Below are positions 12,485 to 24,222 of a DNA stretch of 64,000 nt, one piece after another. The notes beneath the pieces are model-generated. The model worked only from the letters and a program-made list of their open reading frames with translations. It was not told where the DNA came from and searched no databases. Every line of letters starts with the position of its first letter. Within the stretch, counting starts at the first letter, position 1. Source of the stretch: Dactylellina haptotyla (lineage: Eukaryota; Ascomycota; Orbiliomycetes; Orbiliales; Orbiliaceae). The stretch lies in assembly GCA_031310005.1 (NCBI GenBank), contig CM062380.1, positions 3,658,001 to 3,722,000 on the forward strand, in the 5' to 3' direction. Position numbers and translations under genes: made by a program.

Positions 12485-15400
12485 TTACGTCTTCCCAAGC
12501 TCCGGCCAGTTGGAATCATTAATCGCTGGTGGGAGAGGCGGTGGTGCTGGCGGCGGAACGAAACATTTCCCGGCAGCTTTCTTCGCCTCCAGGTTCTTCA
12601 CGTTCCAGCGGTTGGGTCGCGGTTGAGTGCCAGCAAAGCGATTATTCTCGGTATCTTTGCCGCCACCAGCTCTGGGACCGTTGCGAGATTGTGCGTATTG
12701 TCGCTGCTGCGGCTGCGGTTGTTGATGTCGGTGAGGTTGGAAACCACCGTTACCGTATTTTCGAGCAGGTTGGTTATGTCCTGTGTAGTTCGCACCACCA
12801 GCAGCGCGGCCGCGGTTGTTCATTAGCTTTCTACCATTATTGTATCCTCCCTCATTTCCTGCATTTTCACGTGTGTTTTGATAATTCTTCTTTTGTTTAT
12901 TATAATTCTGATTGGATTGTGACTTTTGATGAACATTTTGAATAGCCAAGTTCCCGAACTTCTGTTGGAAGGCGGTATTTGGTTGGAGGTTCTGAGAGGA
13001 CACGGGTGTAGCTTGACTCTGGTTGACAGCCAATAAAGCCTCAGTGTTACCCTTCGAGATAATTTCATCTTTTGGGTTTCCTTGGTTTCCACTGCGCTCT
13101 TTCGTCTGTTGAATAGAAAGAACGGTTGCGGAACCCGGAATCATCATCGTTTTTTCATCTTGCGGTTTGATCGGATTTGGAGTTTGATTTTGAGAATTCT
13201 TTTCACATTTCGGATTTCTGTCATACCAATTGAAGTCCCCGAGTTGAAGTTTCTTCCCACGGGCGGTCTTGTTCTTATCGCCGTATTTAAGGTTCGCTCC
13301 GTTGGTGTTGGGACGTTGGGGTTCTTCCGAATATCAAGTTAGCAGACGGATACTACTTCAAAGATGGAAGTGGTCATACCAAGAGGAACTGGTTCCTCCT
13401 CCATACGCTCGTAGTGTAGAACACGGTCTTTGATACGCTGGCGTTCCTCGCGCTCGGCTTCCTGCTTGGTTTTCATAGCGACAGCAAAGGTAGAGTCCGA
13501 AGGCAACTCAATTTCGCGAGTTTGCTGCTTATTACCTCTCTTCGTAAGCAACGAGAAGGTCATAATCCCGGGGCGCCCAGGCTGTGGTGGCGGTGGAACC
13601 TCCTCCTCTTCCTCCTCGAGCATGCTCATCGTAATAACTCCTGGTGGTGGCGCAATCCCTGTAGGCGTGATCATACTCTTTTTAATCGGCAAGGGCACAT
13701 CGAACACAGTCTTCCTCTCAAACTTCCTGCTCTCCAAACTCTCAGCCATAAGCTTTGCAAACTCTCGGTCAAAATCAGCCTCAGCCTCCGGGTCTCGGTA
13801 TTCCTGAGGTCGCGAATAAACGATACTCTCATCGTCGTCACCGGAATCTGACGAGCCGTCGTCACTATTCGATCCCCCGTCGTCATCATCGTTCGCGTCG
13901 TGAATGCCGTTGTTTCCATTGCTCCCTGCGGGCAATTCAGCTTCGATATCCATCTCGTCGTCTGACAGCTTGATCTCATCGTCATCTGCGTCGCTGCCGG
14001 CTGCGTCCTCGGTTGTGCTAGAATCGTCGTCAGCAGCCTCAGCGGGACCATAAATCTTAGATGTGGCCTCTTGGAAGGCCTTGCCGGCTTCTTCGAGAGA
14101 TGTGTGCAGCGCCCAATTAGGGCGAACGAGCTGGAATGTATCTTGAATCATGAATTCGACGTCCATGGGGACACGTTCTTTGAGGTGGATATAGTACTGG
14201 AAGAAGGCGAGAAAAAAGTCGAGTTTCTTCTTTGAGGAGCCACGGTCAAAGCATTCGCCACAAGTGTCGAGCAAAGTACAGACAAGACGGACGCGGAAGT
14301 GGTTATCCGGGGGGTCGATAGGATTGTACATCCCGGGTCTTGGAGATCCCTCATATCCAAAACTGAGGATTAGATACAAAGTGTCAAAGATGACGGGGCT
14401 ATCGATCATCTTGTAGTTGTACAACTCGCCGAGATATTTGATGGTTGCGATTCTCCTCTGGTTCATCCTGTAATCATTCTCCTCCAAGCCAGCACGAATG
14501 TTTTCGAGGACTCCATCTACGACGCGAATGCCAAAATCTTGATGATAACGGAAGAGACCGAAGACAACGATGGCGATGAGAAAGACATTGCTATATCGAA
14601 CTTTCCAAATCTTAGTTGAAACCTTGACGAGCATGTGTACAATATCCGGGTCTTCCCAGTGAAGCTTTCGAAGCGATTTGATCGTTTTGTTGTAATTCTT
14701 CTTGTTGAGGTCCAGATAGATCAGTTTGCGAACATAAAGTTCGGATGGTGATCGTTCTTTCGCAACAATAGATGGCCGTTCTGGTGGATTGACATAGTAG
14801 AAGGCGTTTTCGATAGAAATACGGTCTTGTGGGCTAAGATGATGCGCGTCTTTCTTCCGTTGGAGAGTTTCGAGCTAACTTGATGTTAATATCCATGGCA
14901 CGCCATTGGAAAGGTAGTTACTCACAAAGGTGATCATTCGTGGTTGCGTAGCGCTGGTACGTAGGAGATATCGGCCGCAGCCTTCGAGAAGAATACAGAT
15001 GATGTCAATGTTCATCTTTGAAAAGTCGTCGAGGGCAACTTTGAAGCAGTGAAAGATGACATGCTCTGGAACAAGGCCGAATTTGGTCATCTCCGAGAAG
15101 TACTTGGCGTTCTGGGTCCGAACTGCAGTAAGTTGCTCTTTCTCTTTGCGCTTTTGCAGGCTTCTGAACTCCTTGTCGAGGTATGTGACCATGGCGGAAG
15201 TAATGTCCGTCAATCCGGCCTTGGAAAGTGAGGCGATGAGACGAGCATAATAGGGAAGCAAATCGGATCTTCCTTTAGGGATGTCTTCGAGAACCTTGAT
15301 AAGTCTGTTGCGGGATGCCTTCGAGTTTAGGAAACAGAAATCGTAGGCAAAACTATCAATGAGATCTCGATTGGTCAATTCCGGAAGGCGGATCAAAAGA

Positions 15401-16961
15401 GCATCGACTTGAGCACCGACGGTCTTGTTGGCAATAGTCGTGTCTCGCTCGGCGGAGTCGGCATTCAAATCGATATCCCCAGTCTTGGCTGCCAATTCTT
15501 CATCAGCGGTGTCAGGAACATCAGCTTTGGCCCCGTCTTCGTCTTTCTTATCGGATGCAGATGTCGCTTTTCTCCCTTCATCGAGGAGAATTGATGGAAC
15601 TCGAGCGCGCAAATCGATCAAGTCTTCATAAAACCGGCGCTGATCTTCGTCTTCCCACATGCCGTTGCCAGCTGCCTCGTCGCCCTTTTTGAACATGCTA
15701 CCGGTCTCTCGAATCATCCCTTCTCCACTCTCCTTGGCCTCGTCTTCGTCGGATAGGTCGGGCATTTGGAGTCCGAGAGCTTCGGAGACAATCTGGGCGT
15801 TTGCTATCAATTTCTCGTGTGTTTTTGTCGCCTTTTCGAACGCTTGTTGTCGGTCTTCGAATACCTCTCCGGAACGAACGTAGGCTTCAGAATTGCGTTT
15901 TGCCTGTTGTTGGAGACGGCGGTGCTCATTTTGGATGTATTTGCTGACCCCGGTAAAGTATGTGGTCAAGATGTTTCGGTATCGGGTTTGGACGGTGGGT
16001 TCGGTGAGCGGCTGGTCCGTTGGGTCGTTGGTCCCATTGGGTGCAGTCTCACCTTCAGCCGGCTGAGCGGGATCTTCACCTGCCTTGCGACTGGTCGTCC
16101 GGGCCTTGACTCCCAAAACATCCCATGCGAAGTTTTTGATGAAAAGAACGACAAGGGAAAGATTGACACCCTCGCGGTCTCGTGATAGGATGTCCTTGAG
16201 TGCTTCTAACGGCAGAGGTTCGTCATCTCCAGTTTTAGCAATAGTGGTGGCGATTTGCTTCTTCGCATTGTCGCTGGATTTGCTGCCTGCAGTGGTAGTG
16301 GTGTTGTCATCCGGGTTTATAGCGTCGTCCAAGGTTCGAACGACACCTACGAGCCATAGTTCCGTTGCCACACGTAAAAGAATCCTCTGTCGAGTCAGCC
16401 GTGAGGCCTCCTCTTTCTCCCGTTGATCGGCTGGTAGGCTTCTCAGTTGCTCTTTCCCCGGCGTGCTCAGACCCTTTGCGATATTCCAGACTATGAAAGG
16501 CGTGAAGGCCTTGCTGAAACGCTGGTGAAGAGCGCTGACGACTTCGACGGCGGTGTTGATATCCCCTGCGACCTTGGCCTTTAGGAGTCCCTCGGAGACG
16601 GCAGAGATGACCTCGGGTAGGTATTTCTCCAAAGAAACAGTAGCGATATCCTTGAGGAGCGAGGTGGTGTTGTCTGGAGTAAGGGACGTGCGGAATTTCT
16701 TGATGACGGCCGTGTTCTTTTTGAACGATGTATCCAGTGGAGGCTTGACGGCGAATACGTCTGGGTGGAACGAGTTTTAGCCCTAGTACAGATACAATTG
16801 GTGAGGTAATAAGAGGTGGTAGTTACCAGTTCTCCCTTCCCATATTAGTTGGTTGAGTTTCCTCAATTCGCCTATGTTGTTCGTGTTAGTCATAAAGTCC
16901 AGCCTCACAGGAGTGATTTCGACATACGTTTCCTAGAACGCGTATCAGTCGTAGACGACAT
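12485..16961 (-). CDS. UPF2: Nonsense-mediated mRNA decay factor Upf2/Nmd2
   Basis: Five exons on the minus strand: 16928-16961, 16827-16871, 14926-16760, 13380-14874 and 12485-13323, for 1415 residues. Upf2 bridges Upf1 and Upf3 in nonsense-mediated decay. Evidence: ELRKLNQLIWEGRT near the N-terminus and the following KKNTAVIKKFRTSL belong to the first MIF4G region. Two more MIF4G-like helical regions follow, with an acidic segment (SDADDDEIKLSDDE) before the Upf1-binding motif IMTFSLLTKRGNKQQTREI. The last intron (13324-13379, 56 bp) has donor GTATGA, a GCTAAC branch point and acceptor GGAAG. Without splicing, the frame would stop about 16 codons later at 13339-13341. Splicing adds about 280 residues: RNA-binding-like RGR/GG and Gln-rich sequence, a PPPAPPPLPP segment and the end NWPELGKT. 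The first four exons are confident; the tail exon is likely but less certain. Confidence 0.9.
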
Positions 16962-18387
16962 GATGCATAAAATTCCTTCCTTCCTATTCTCTAGTGATGC
17001 GGTCTTCCAATTTGTTGTGTGTCGTTGTGAGTGCCACGATCGTTCGGCACTAGGTCGGAAGATCGTGTATTATGTAACTGTGGCAGGCGTGTGGTGTCGT
17101 GATATCAGCAATTGAGCCGAGCAACGTTGAAGAGAGTGCGGGAGGGCGAAGGAGAGAACCAATCGCAGCACCAGAGAAACCGGAAAAGACGTACCGGATG
17201 TCACCTTCAGATGTTGACATTCTTTAGATTTGGATAAATCTTGAACGTACGAGCTAAGCGCTTGGAAGTTGCACTTAGCTATCAAGCCAGATATGGCTTT
17301 GTATGGTAAATACGGGTATTGTGAATTTATTGATAAGCAGCAGTAGCAGCAGCAGGTGTGCTATTGGAGAGCGGACAATGGCGAAGCTTCGATCTCCGAC
17401 GGGGCGATGAAGCCAGCAGGTGTGTCTGAGAGGTGGCGGGGGCCGTTCATGGAAGTTGAGTCGGGTGGAGATGGTAGCGGGGGGCGGTTGTGGTTTCGGG
17501 GAGGTTGAGAATTTGATAAAGGAGAGAGGGTTGAAATGTGGGCTGCGAGACACACAGTGAGCAGCAAGCGAAGGGACCCCACCAAAACCCGTCCCGCGAT
17601 TACGTCCGATAAGTCTGAAACACTCTCTTCTGTACAATTCGGGTATTTATGTCATCACGATTATTTATTGCACAATATTTTATCTGCTGTACTTGGTGGT
17701 TACTTGACAGTGTAGAGTATGGATGTATGGTATCATGATATCAGTGTTATGGAAGCTGCTGTGCCAAACCTATTGCCCAGCCCGGTATAGCCATTATTAA
17801 ACACCACCACCGCCGTTCGAATTAAGCTGTATTAGCGCAGTGAAGAAATTTAACAGTCGGAAGAGTAGCGCCTTTTGAGGTCCGGCCCAGCCAAGTACGA
17901 CGCAATCTCGGGCTGAGGTCGGTTCCGAGTTAGCCGTCACCTGGTCTGTTGAGTTCTTCCGCGCCGCAACGTCCCCACCAGACGTGCTCTCCTTTCTGGC
18001 AGTTTCGTGCATGCATTCGGTCCTGCAGACAAACGTCACTTCTGGTGCCCTGGCCGCTGCTGACCCTCTTCTCTTCTCTTCTTCTCTTCTCTCCTCCTCC
18101 TTCGCCTGCATCTCGTTCGTTCTGTCGTTCTGATATCGATGCTGTAATATGGCTTCCGTCGTGTTCAAGTAGCAGCAGATTACGTCGTCGTCGCAACACA
18201 CCTCCACCGCCCGCCGTTACACCATCGCCCGCCCACCGAAACGACGACCTCCTTCCGTCTCTCTCTTCTTCCTCTACTCTTCCCCTTCAACAAACCCTCC
18301 ACCTCCGAGCGCATCGTCCACCACCCCACCTACACCTCCGAAGTCTCCTCCCTCCGTGCGGCTCCCCGCGCGTACGTCTCGCCCACC
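16962..18387. promoter_or_regulatory. Shared promoter region between Upf2 (-) and CDP-DAG synthase (+)
   Basis: 1.4 kb between two divergently transcribed housekeeping genes. A pyrimidine-rich tract (18061-18110, CTCTTCTCTTCTT type) lies upstream of the CDP-DAG synthase, as is common before highly expressed fungal genes. Frames here on both strands (for example 17275-17637 and 17949-18449) are of low complexity and have no recognisable domain. Confidence 0.5.
18139..18172 (+). promoter_or_regulatory. Two candidate upstream ORFs in the CDP-DAG synthase leader
   Basis: A minimal frame ATG CTG TAA lies at 18139-18147. It is followed at 18149-18172 by ATG GCT TCC GTC GTG TTC AAG TAG, which encodes MASVVFK. 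Both are upstream of the main ATG at 18388. If the transcript starts before 18139 they could lower translation of the main frame. The TAA of the first also closes the main frame upstream, so no longer in-frame N-terminus with an ATG exists. Confidence 0.35.
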
Positions 18388-20100
18388 ATGTCCATGTCCA
18401 TGAAGAACCGAAGAGCCGTCAAGTTCTCTTCCCTCAAACCGGTCGCTAATGGCGCCGGCGCCGGAAGCATCCGCAGAGAGAGCACCCCGTCCGATCCCTC
18501 AGACCCCAACTCGCCGCTGATAGAGATCGATGCCACCGATCCCGCCTACAAGGACTGGATAGACGGCGACAAAGATGAAAAGGAAGGCCCCATTACCGCG
18601 GCCGATGTTGTAAGTTGCCTACCTCAGCAGATATCCCTGCCCCGTCTCCAGATTTTTGCCGTTTCGTTGTGGTTTTTTTTATTTTTCTTGCATTTTTCGT
18701 GCTTTCCTTGTTTGTGTGCGTACCCCAGGTTTCCAATATCAAACATCTAACATCTCGATCTTTTCGCTTAGAATCCCGAATACGAAAAGAAGAAGCAGAA
18801 CTTCTTCGTACGGACAATATGGACCCTTGTCATGATCGCAGCCTTCTTCTTCTTCCTCTTCATGGGCCACCTCTACCTCATCGCTGTCGTTACCGCTGTC
18901 CAGATCATCACCTTCAAGGAAGTCATCGCCCTATCGAGCGTCCCCGCTAAAGAGAAGAACATGCACTTCACCAAAGCCTTAAATTGGTACTTCCTGGTCA
19001 CAACAATATATTATCTCTACGGTGAAAGTATCATATATTACTTCAAGCATATCGTCGTTGTCGACGCTTTCTTGCTGCCCATGGCCAGCCACCACAGATT
19101 TATCAGCTTTATGCTCTACATGATTGGTACGCTCATGTGATCGTCTCCGTGACCTCGTTTATAGCCACATACAGCTAACAATAAACCAAAATTTACTTAG
19201 GGTTCGTCTTCTTTGTCGGCTCTCTCCGGCGCGGCCATTACCGTTTCCAGTTCACCCAGTTCGCCTGGACCCACATGGCTCTCTATCTTGTCGTCGTTCA
19301 AGCCCACTTCACTATCAACAACATCTTCGAAGGTCTCATCTGGTTCTTCCTACCAGCTTCCATGGTTATCACAAACGATATTTGGGCCTACATCTGCGGT
19401 ATCTCCTTCGGCCGAACCCAGTTGATCAAGCTCTCTCCCAAAAAGACAGTCGAAGGCTTTGTTGGCGCATGGATCTGTACTATGATATTTGGTGTCGTCG
19501 CAACCAGCGTCCTCTCCAAACATACCTACTTCACCTGCCCCGTTCGAGACCTAGGAGCCAACCTCTGGACTGGTTTGGAATGCACACCAAACCCCGTATT
19601 CCTCCAACACACCTACACCCTCCCGCTGCCCCTCCAACCCATCCTCGGTGAAACCTTCACCGGCGCGCCAATCTACTTCCACGTCCTTCTGATGGCCACC
19701 TTCGCCTCTCTCATCGCCCCATTCGGCGGCTTCTTTGCCAGCGGATTGAAGCGAACATTCAAAATCAAGGACTTTGGAGACACAATCCCCGGCCACGGCG
19801 GCATTACCGATCGCATGGACTGCCAGTTCATCATGGGCTTCTTCAGCAATCTTTACTATCAAAGTTTCATTGCGACGAACCAAGCCGTCACTGTCGGTGG
19901 GCTATTACACAGCGCCATTGGTAATCTTACACCGAAAGAACAGGTGGAGGTCTTTCTCGGATTACAGAAGTATCTGGCCGGGCAAGGTCTAGTAGCTCCA
20001 GAAGTAGGTTATCTTCATAAATCTAGATCCTCAAGCCACACTAACAAAATCTTTAATATAGATTGTAAATTGTTGGACCGAAGCAATCAAGAACCAGTGA
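18388..20100 (+). CDS. CDS1: Phosphatidate cytidylyltransferase (CDP-diacylglycerol synthase)
   Basis: Four exons, 18388-18609, 18772-19126, 19201-20003 and 20062-20100, encode 472 residues. The last exon supplies only 12 residues plus the stop. The enzyme makes CDP-diacylglycerol from CTP and phosphatidic acid in the ER membrane, the branch point to phosphatidylinositol, phosphatidylserine and cardiolipin. Residues 1-75 are a Ser/Pro-rich cytosolic N-terminus. From WTLVMIAAFFFFLFMGHLY on there are about seven to eight hydrophobic spans. Family motifs: GRTQLIKLSPKKTVEGF, GANLWTGLECTPNPVF, and the CDS signature SGLKRTFKIKDFGDTIPGHG followed by GITDRMD, which carries the catalytic Asp residues. 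The start is the first in-frame ATG after an upstream stop at 18145-18147. Introns carry good donors (GTAAGT, GTACGC, GTAGGT) and TAG acceptors. Confidence 0.96.
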
Positions 20101-20940
20101 ACCCAATGCTCTCTCTCTCTCTCTCTCTCTAACTAACAACTAGATTCTTACCGAGCAGAGACCGGGTCTACCCTCTCTGTTTGGCTCTTCTCCTCAACCC
20201 TTTTGACGAACTCACGATGATTAAAGTTCTACCGGATACCTCTTTCGCGAAGCTATTGACTTTTAAAGACTGCTTGTATTTCGTTTTGTTTTGGACAACC
20301 CACAAAACAGCCCATGCAAAAGGCGCCTTATATGATGAATGAACAGGAAGACAGGGGAAACAGCATTTTTGAAAGAATAAGAAACACGCACTCGCTTCTT
20401 TTTTTATATATATGTTCCGAGTGCGTCTTTCTTCTTCTTCTTCTTTTCTTTTTGGTTACAAAAAAGTGTTTTTTGTAGCAGGCAAATAGGGATTATGGGG
20501 ATGGGGATTGATCGATGTATATTTGAATGCGGCCTTTCTTTTCACTTTTCTTACTACTTCACTTCTCTTACTCTTTTTATTTAACTTAACTTTTTTTCTT
20601 TCTTTTCTTACCTGTGACATCTGGTTTAGCAGTAACTAATGATACCGAATACAATGCCTTCTTTTTGGATTATTATCTTGATGGTTAAAATTGTTAAAGC
20701 TTAATTGCAAATGTAGGGAACGCCTCATAGAATCGTAATCATATATACTAAGTGACAAGAGAAATGTAGAAAAGGGTATGTAATAAATACGCTAAAGCAG
20801 GATTGTTTGTAAATGGTCCAAATCTACCGACCTGTTTATATATACCGTACCTATCCGAACCCACGCATCTACGACCGTTACTTCATCTCCAAAAAAAATA
20901 AAAAATCGCACTATGACTCCGACAGATAACAGCGTATTTA
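20101..20940. other. Intergenic region between convergent genes
   Basis: 840 bp holding the 3' flank of the CDP-DAG synthase (+) and of the DUF7707 gene (-). It is AT-rich, with T-rich and CTT-rich tracts around 20396-20450 and 20530-20610, and likely serves as terminators for both. No frame of note. Confidence 0.5.
20109..20130 (+). repeat. (CT)11 microsatellite
   Basis: Eleven CT units begin 9 bp after the stop codon of the CDP-DAG synthase, in its 3' UTR. A simple slippage-prone repeat. Confidence 0.9.
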
Positions 20941-22077
20941 TCAATACCCTCTATAATACCCACCTTCGATACCTCCAACTTCATTCCCATGCCCGACACC
21001 GGGATCCAATCCGCCCCCGACGGTCTGATTCCCGCCCTGCTGATTCTGCTGCTGCTGCCATTGCGGATGTTTATCGTATATCGCTGGCGGCATACTCGGG
21101 GGCTCGACCGCCCGTCTCCCGCCCCATCTGTACGCTGCGAACAGCAAACCCAACATCACGGGTACCCCGATACCGACTGCGATACCTGCTATCGCACCGG
21201 TACTCAACCCGCTTTTCTTGCCGGGATCTGGCGTCTGGGGGCTTCCTGAACCCGTTACCAATGATCCATTGGATGTCGTGTTTGATGTCTGCGGAGGCCG
21301 AGTGTTTGTTGGGTTGGTCGATGAGGGTGGGCTGGTGGTTGATGAGTCTCTGCTGGATGTGCTGCTGCTACTACTGTTGTCCGTGGTAGATGAATTCGAA
21401 GGGTCCGTGGTGGGTGCGGGGCTTTGGGAAACCGGGGCACTAGTCTGGTTGGCCTCTGAGGGAGGAGTGGAGGTGGAGGAGGTGGAAGGGGTTGGGGCTT
21501 GTGACGCGGGGGTAGGGTCGCCTTGGGCGCCGCAGGTGAACGAGGTACACTGCGTTTGGGCGGCCAGGTCGTTCGCATTATCTATATATCGGATTATTTA
21601 GTACGACACACACATACAGCAGTATTTAAAGATTCCGAGACACAAAAACCGCCAATCTTTATGGTTGGAGATTTACATACTCGCGATACACTGCGACTGG
21701 TACTCCGTGCAGATGAAAAACGGTATCGTCCCCGCGAAATTCGAGAGGTCCGGCGTGGATCCGTCGGCGCAGGAGCACGCGTAGGTCAACGTGCTCGGGT
21801 CGCAGGTGTTCGTGCTCGTCTGCGTGTCCGGACAAGCCTGCAGACACGCCGCCTCCTGACTGCTGCACCACCCGTTCCGGGTCGTCAACGAGACGGAATT
21901 CGGATCGATAGTCCTATCGGTACTGCCAGGCGAGGTTCCGGACCCGCCGCCGACAACTTGTGTCGACTGGCCGGCCGTCCCAGTCGGGAGTATCAGCAGC
22001 GGCAGGAGAAAGAGGTAGGTCGCTACAGCGGCCACGGACCACCGCCACGACTGCCCCGTTGAGCGTTGTTGTGCCAT
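20941..22077 (-). CDS. DUF7707-type secreted Cys-rich protein with Ser/Thr stalk and one membrane span
   Basis: Two exons on the minus strand, 21681-22077 and 20941-21581, give 345 residues. The 99-bp intron starts GTATGT and ends TATAG. An N-terminal hydrophobic segment (LFLLPLLILPTGTAG) acts as signal peptide. Residues about 45-150 hold the Cys-rich module with NGWCSSQEAACLQAC, TCDPSTLTYACSC, PFFICTEYQSQC and CTSFTCG. This pattern matches the fungal extracellular family DUF7707. A Ser/Thr/Pro-rich stalk (probably O-glycosylated) follows, then a single span (AIAGIAVGIGVPVMLGLLFAAYRW), and a Gln/Gly-rich cytosolic tail. The layout is that of a cell-surface protein displaying a Cys module; its ligand is unknown. 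The first ATG upstream of the signal segment was used. Confidence 0.85.
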
Positions 22078-24222
22078 GTTGGTTAACCGGTTGCCAAACG
22101 CAGACGAGAGAACCTGGTAGCGAGCGAGCTGCTGGCTGCTGGCCGCGGGTATGTCGAGTCAGCGGCGTACGGGATTCCGACCGCGACGATACGATCGATG
22201 CGATGAGGATGAGGCTTGGGACATTGTCACAGCGCCTGGCAGCAGTAAGCAGAGGGAGATTACGGCGGTTCGTGGCTTCCCCGCCCGTCAGATCACAGTA
22301 CAACTTTCCAGCCTTTCCGGGTGGCGGCACGAAGCTGAGGAGGATCTGTGCCCTCTTTAAGCCGCATGGAAGGAGAACGGACATGGCACCGATCGAGGTG
22401 GTGGTGGTGGCTGCACGGCATGATTCGTGCATTAGCGTCGCGGGCTTCGCAATTTTGGCAGCAAAGACCGGAACAGTCGGAACGTCAACGTCCGTTCGAA
22501 CAATCATGGAAGCGCTCGAAGTTCACGATTTCTTACTCATTGGTGTCTATATATTTTTGGGAAATTAGCATATTGTTTTTCCAGTCGACCTATTTTTGTC
22601 TTTGATTAATCGGATCTGATTACAAGCTGCGTCCATGTACAATTGCTCATGCGCAGTACTGCGCACTTCGTACGAGCGGAGCGTGTGGTGGGTCGACCCC
22701 CAAGTCGAAGTCCGAACAGCGCACACAGGGAAGAGCATGGTATTCCAACAATCTGCGACATTGCCAGGGTCCCTGCTGTATCTGGCTCAGTCCCTGATCC
22801 AAACAATTGGGTCTACTCCGGTCGCTTCAAGGTATTTTGCAAGGACACGCGAGAAAAATTCCGAGCTCCAAAATAACTTGGCCGTTTTGGGGGAGAGGTT
22901 CCGATCATGCCACCAGAAAAGTGACCTCGCTGTGAGTAGTTTGCGTGGATGCAATGGGTCGAAACCCCTCTTGCGGTCCCTGGCTTCGCATAGCCACTAG
23001 TCATGGCCGAAATTGAGAAACAGAATATTGATTCTGGATTAGCTTGCGCATTACAGGGGAGCCGAATGGCCGAGAAACTTAATCATGTCAATAGGCTGGA
23101 TACTCTTTATCAAGGTATTTCCTAAATACAGTCCTCTCCGCTGAGACCCATAAATGATTGATCATCTTTGATGATCATAGAACCACGGTGCTCCTATATA
23201 GCTCGTTCCCAATATAATCACATGCACACTATTCGAATATTCAGCCGAATTTATAGCAGCGGCAATATGGCCTCTGCATCGTGCGGGCTTCAGACTTACC
23301 CTGCACTGCAGGCCCTGTTAGTGAACAACTAATAGAGAAACGTCCGGACTGTGAGGCTGAGGTTTCTCCTCCTTAGCCATGTAAAGTTTCGAATATTCTG
23401 CCGTCGACTCGAAAAGAATAGTCGCCCACCGTCATAAATTTCTATATTATACACCGAATCAGCTAGCGTCGTTGCAGTTGAACAGTGCCGCCGAACGTCG
23501 TTGTATTTTTTTCCGCCAACCCCGAACGAGAAATTACCAAATCCCATTCATTCCATTTCGCGCATTCCACCGATCTGTCTTTAAATCTGACTCTCACTTG
23601 AGCAGAATGCTGAAAAATAGAATATAATAGAATAAGGGCTTGAACAAATAATAGATAACTCTTTTTTTCCTCTCAAAGTTTTTTCCCTGGCATATAGAAG
23701 CGTCGTCACCACTGCCGCTATCCGGCATAACCCACATCCTCATCTAAAATTCCCAGGGGCTCCGACACCTTGCCTGGCTGAAAAAACACGGGCCAAGCTT
23801 GCAAGACACTTAGTATTCCTCGAATAGCGCTGAATCATGCATTCTGGCCCCACCGAGTGCATCGGTCCCTCATACAAAGCTTATTTAGATTGGAATGGTC
23901 GGAAAACAGCGTCTCGCCAGGGAGAAAAAATGTAAACGTGTGAAAGGGGTTGTGTGTGAGCAAACAAACGCTCAACGGAAATGTGTTTAGATTATAGGCA
24001 AAGTGGATTCTACTATAGAAAACCGCTGTCCACAGGAGTAAATAGTAGAATTATTTAAAATGACCCTGCTACCCGGTGATCAATTCCTTCCTTGGGGCTT
24101 TTCACTCTTTCCGAACTTTTCGATTAATTCTATATATTAATTGGAAGTTTATTCACTCGTTACCAGTCTCCTTCAATTATAATTTTTTTGTGCTTTTATT
24201 ATTTTATTTCTTTAAATCCAAA
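22078..24222. other. Gene-poor intergenic stretch
   Basis: About 2.1 kb between two divergently oriented secreted-protein genes. The first 500 bp is GC-richer and yields overlapping open frames on both strands with no domain character, so they are taken as chance. The remainder is AT-rich. No repeats or RNA genes recognised. Confidence 0.45.

Noticed and set aside
17949-18449. 166-codon frame overlapping the CDP-DAG synthase start
   Set aside because: Ser/Pro/Leu low complexity from a pyrimidine-rich leader, overlaps the true first exon in another frame, no domain.
21914-22507. 197-codon minus-strand frame upstream of the DUF7707 gene
   Set aside because: Overlaps the DUF7707 first exon and a plus-strand frame of similar length; GC-rich DNA gives long chance frames. 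No domain or signal peptide.
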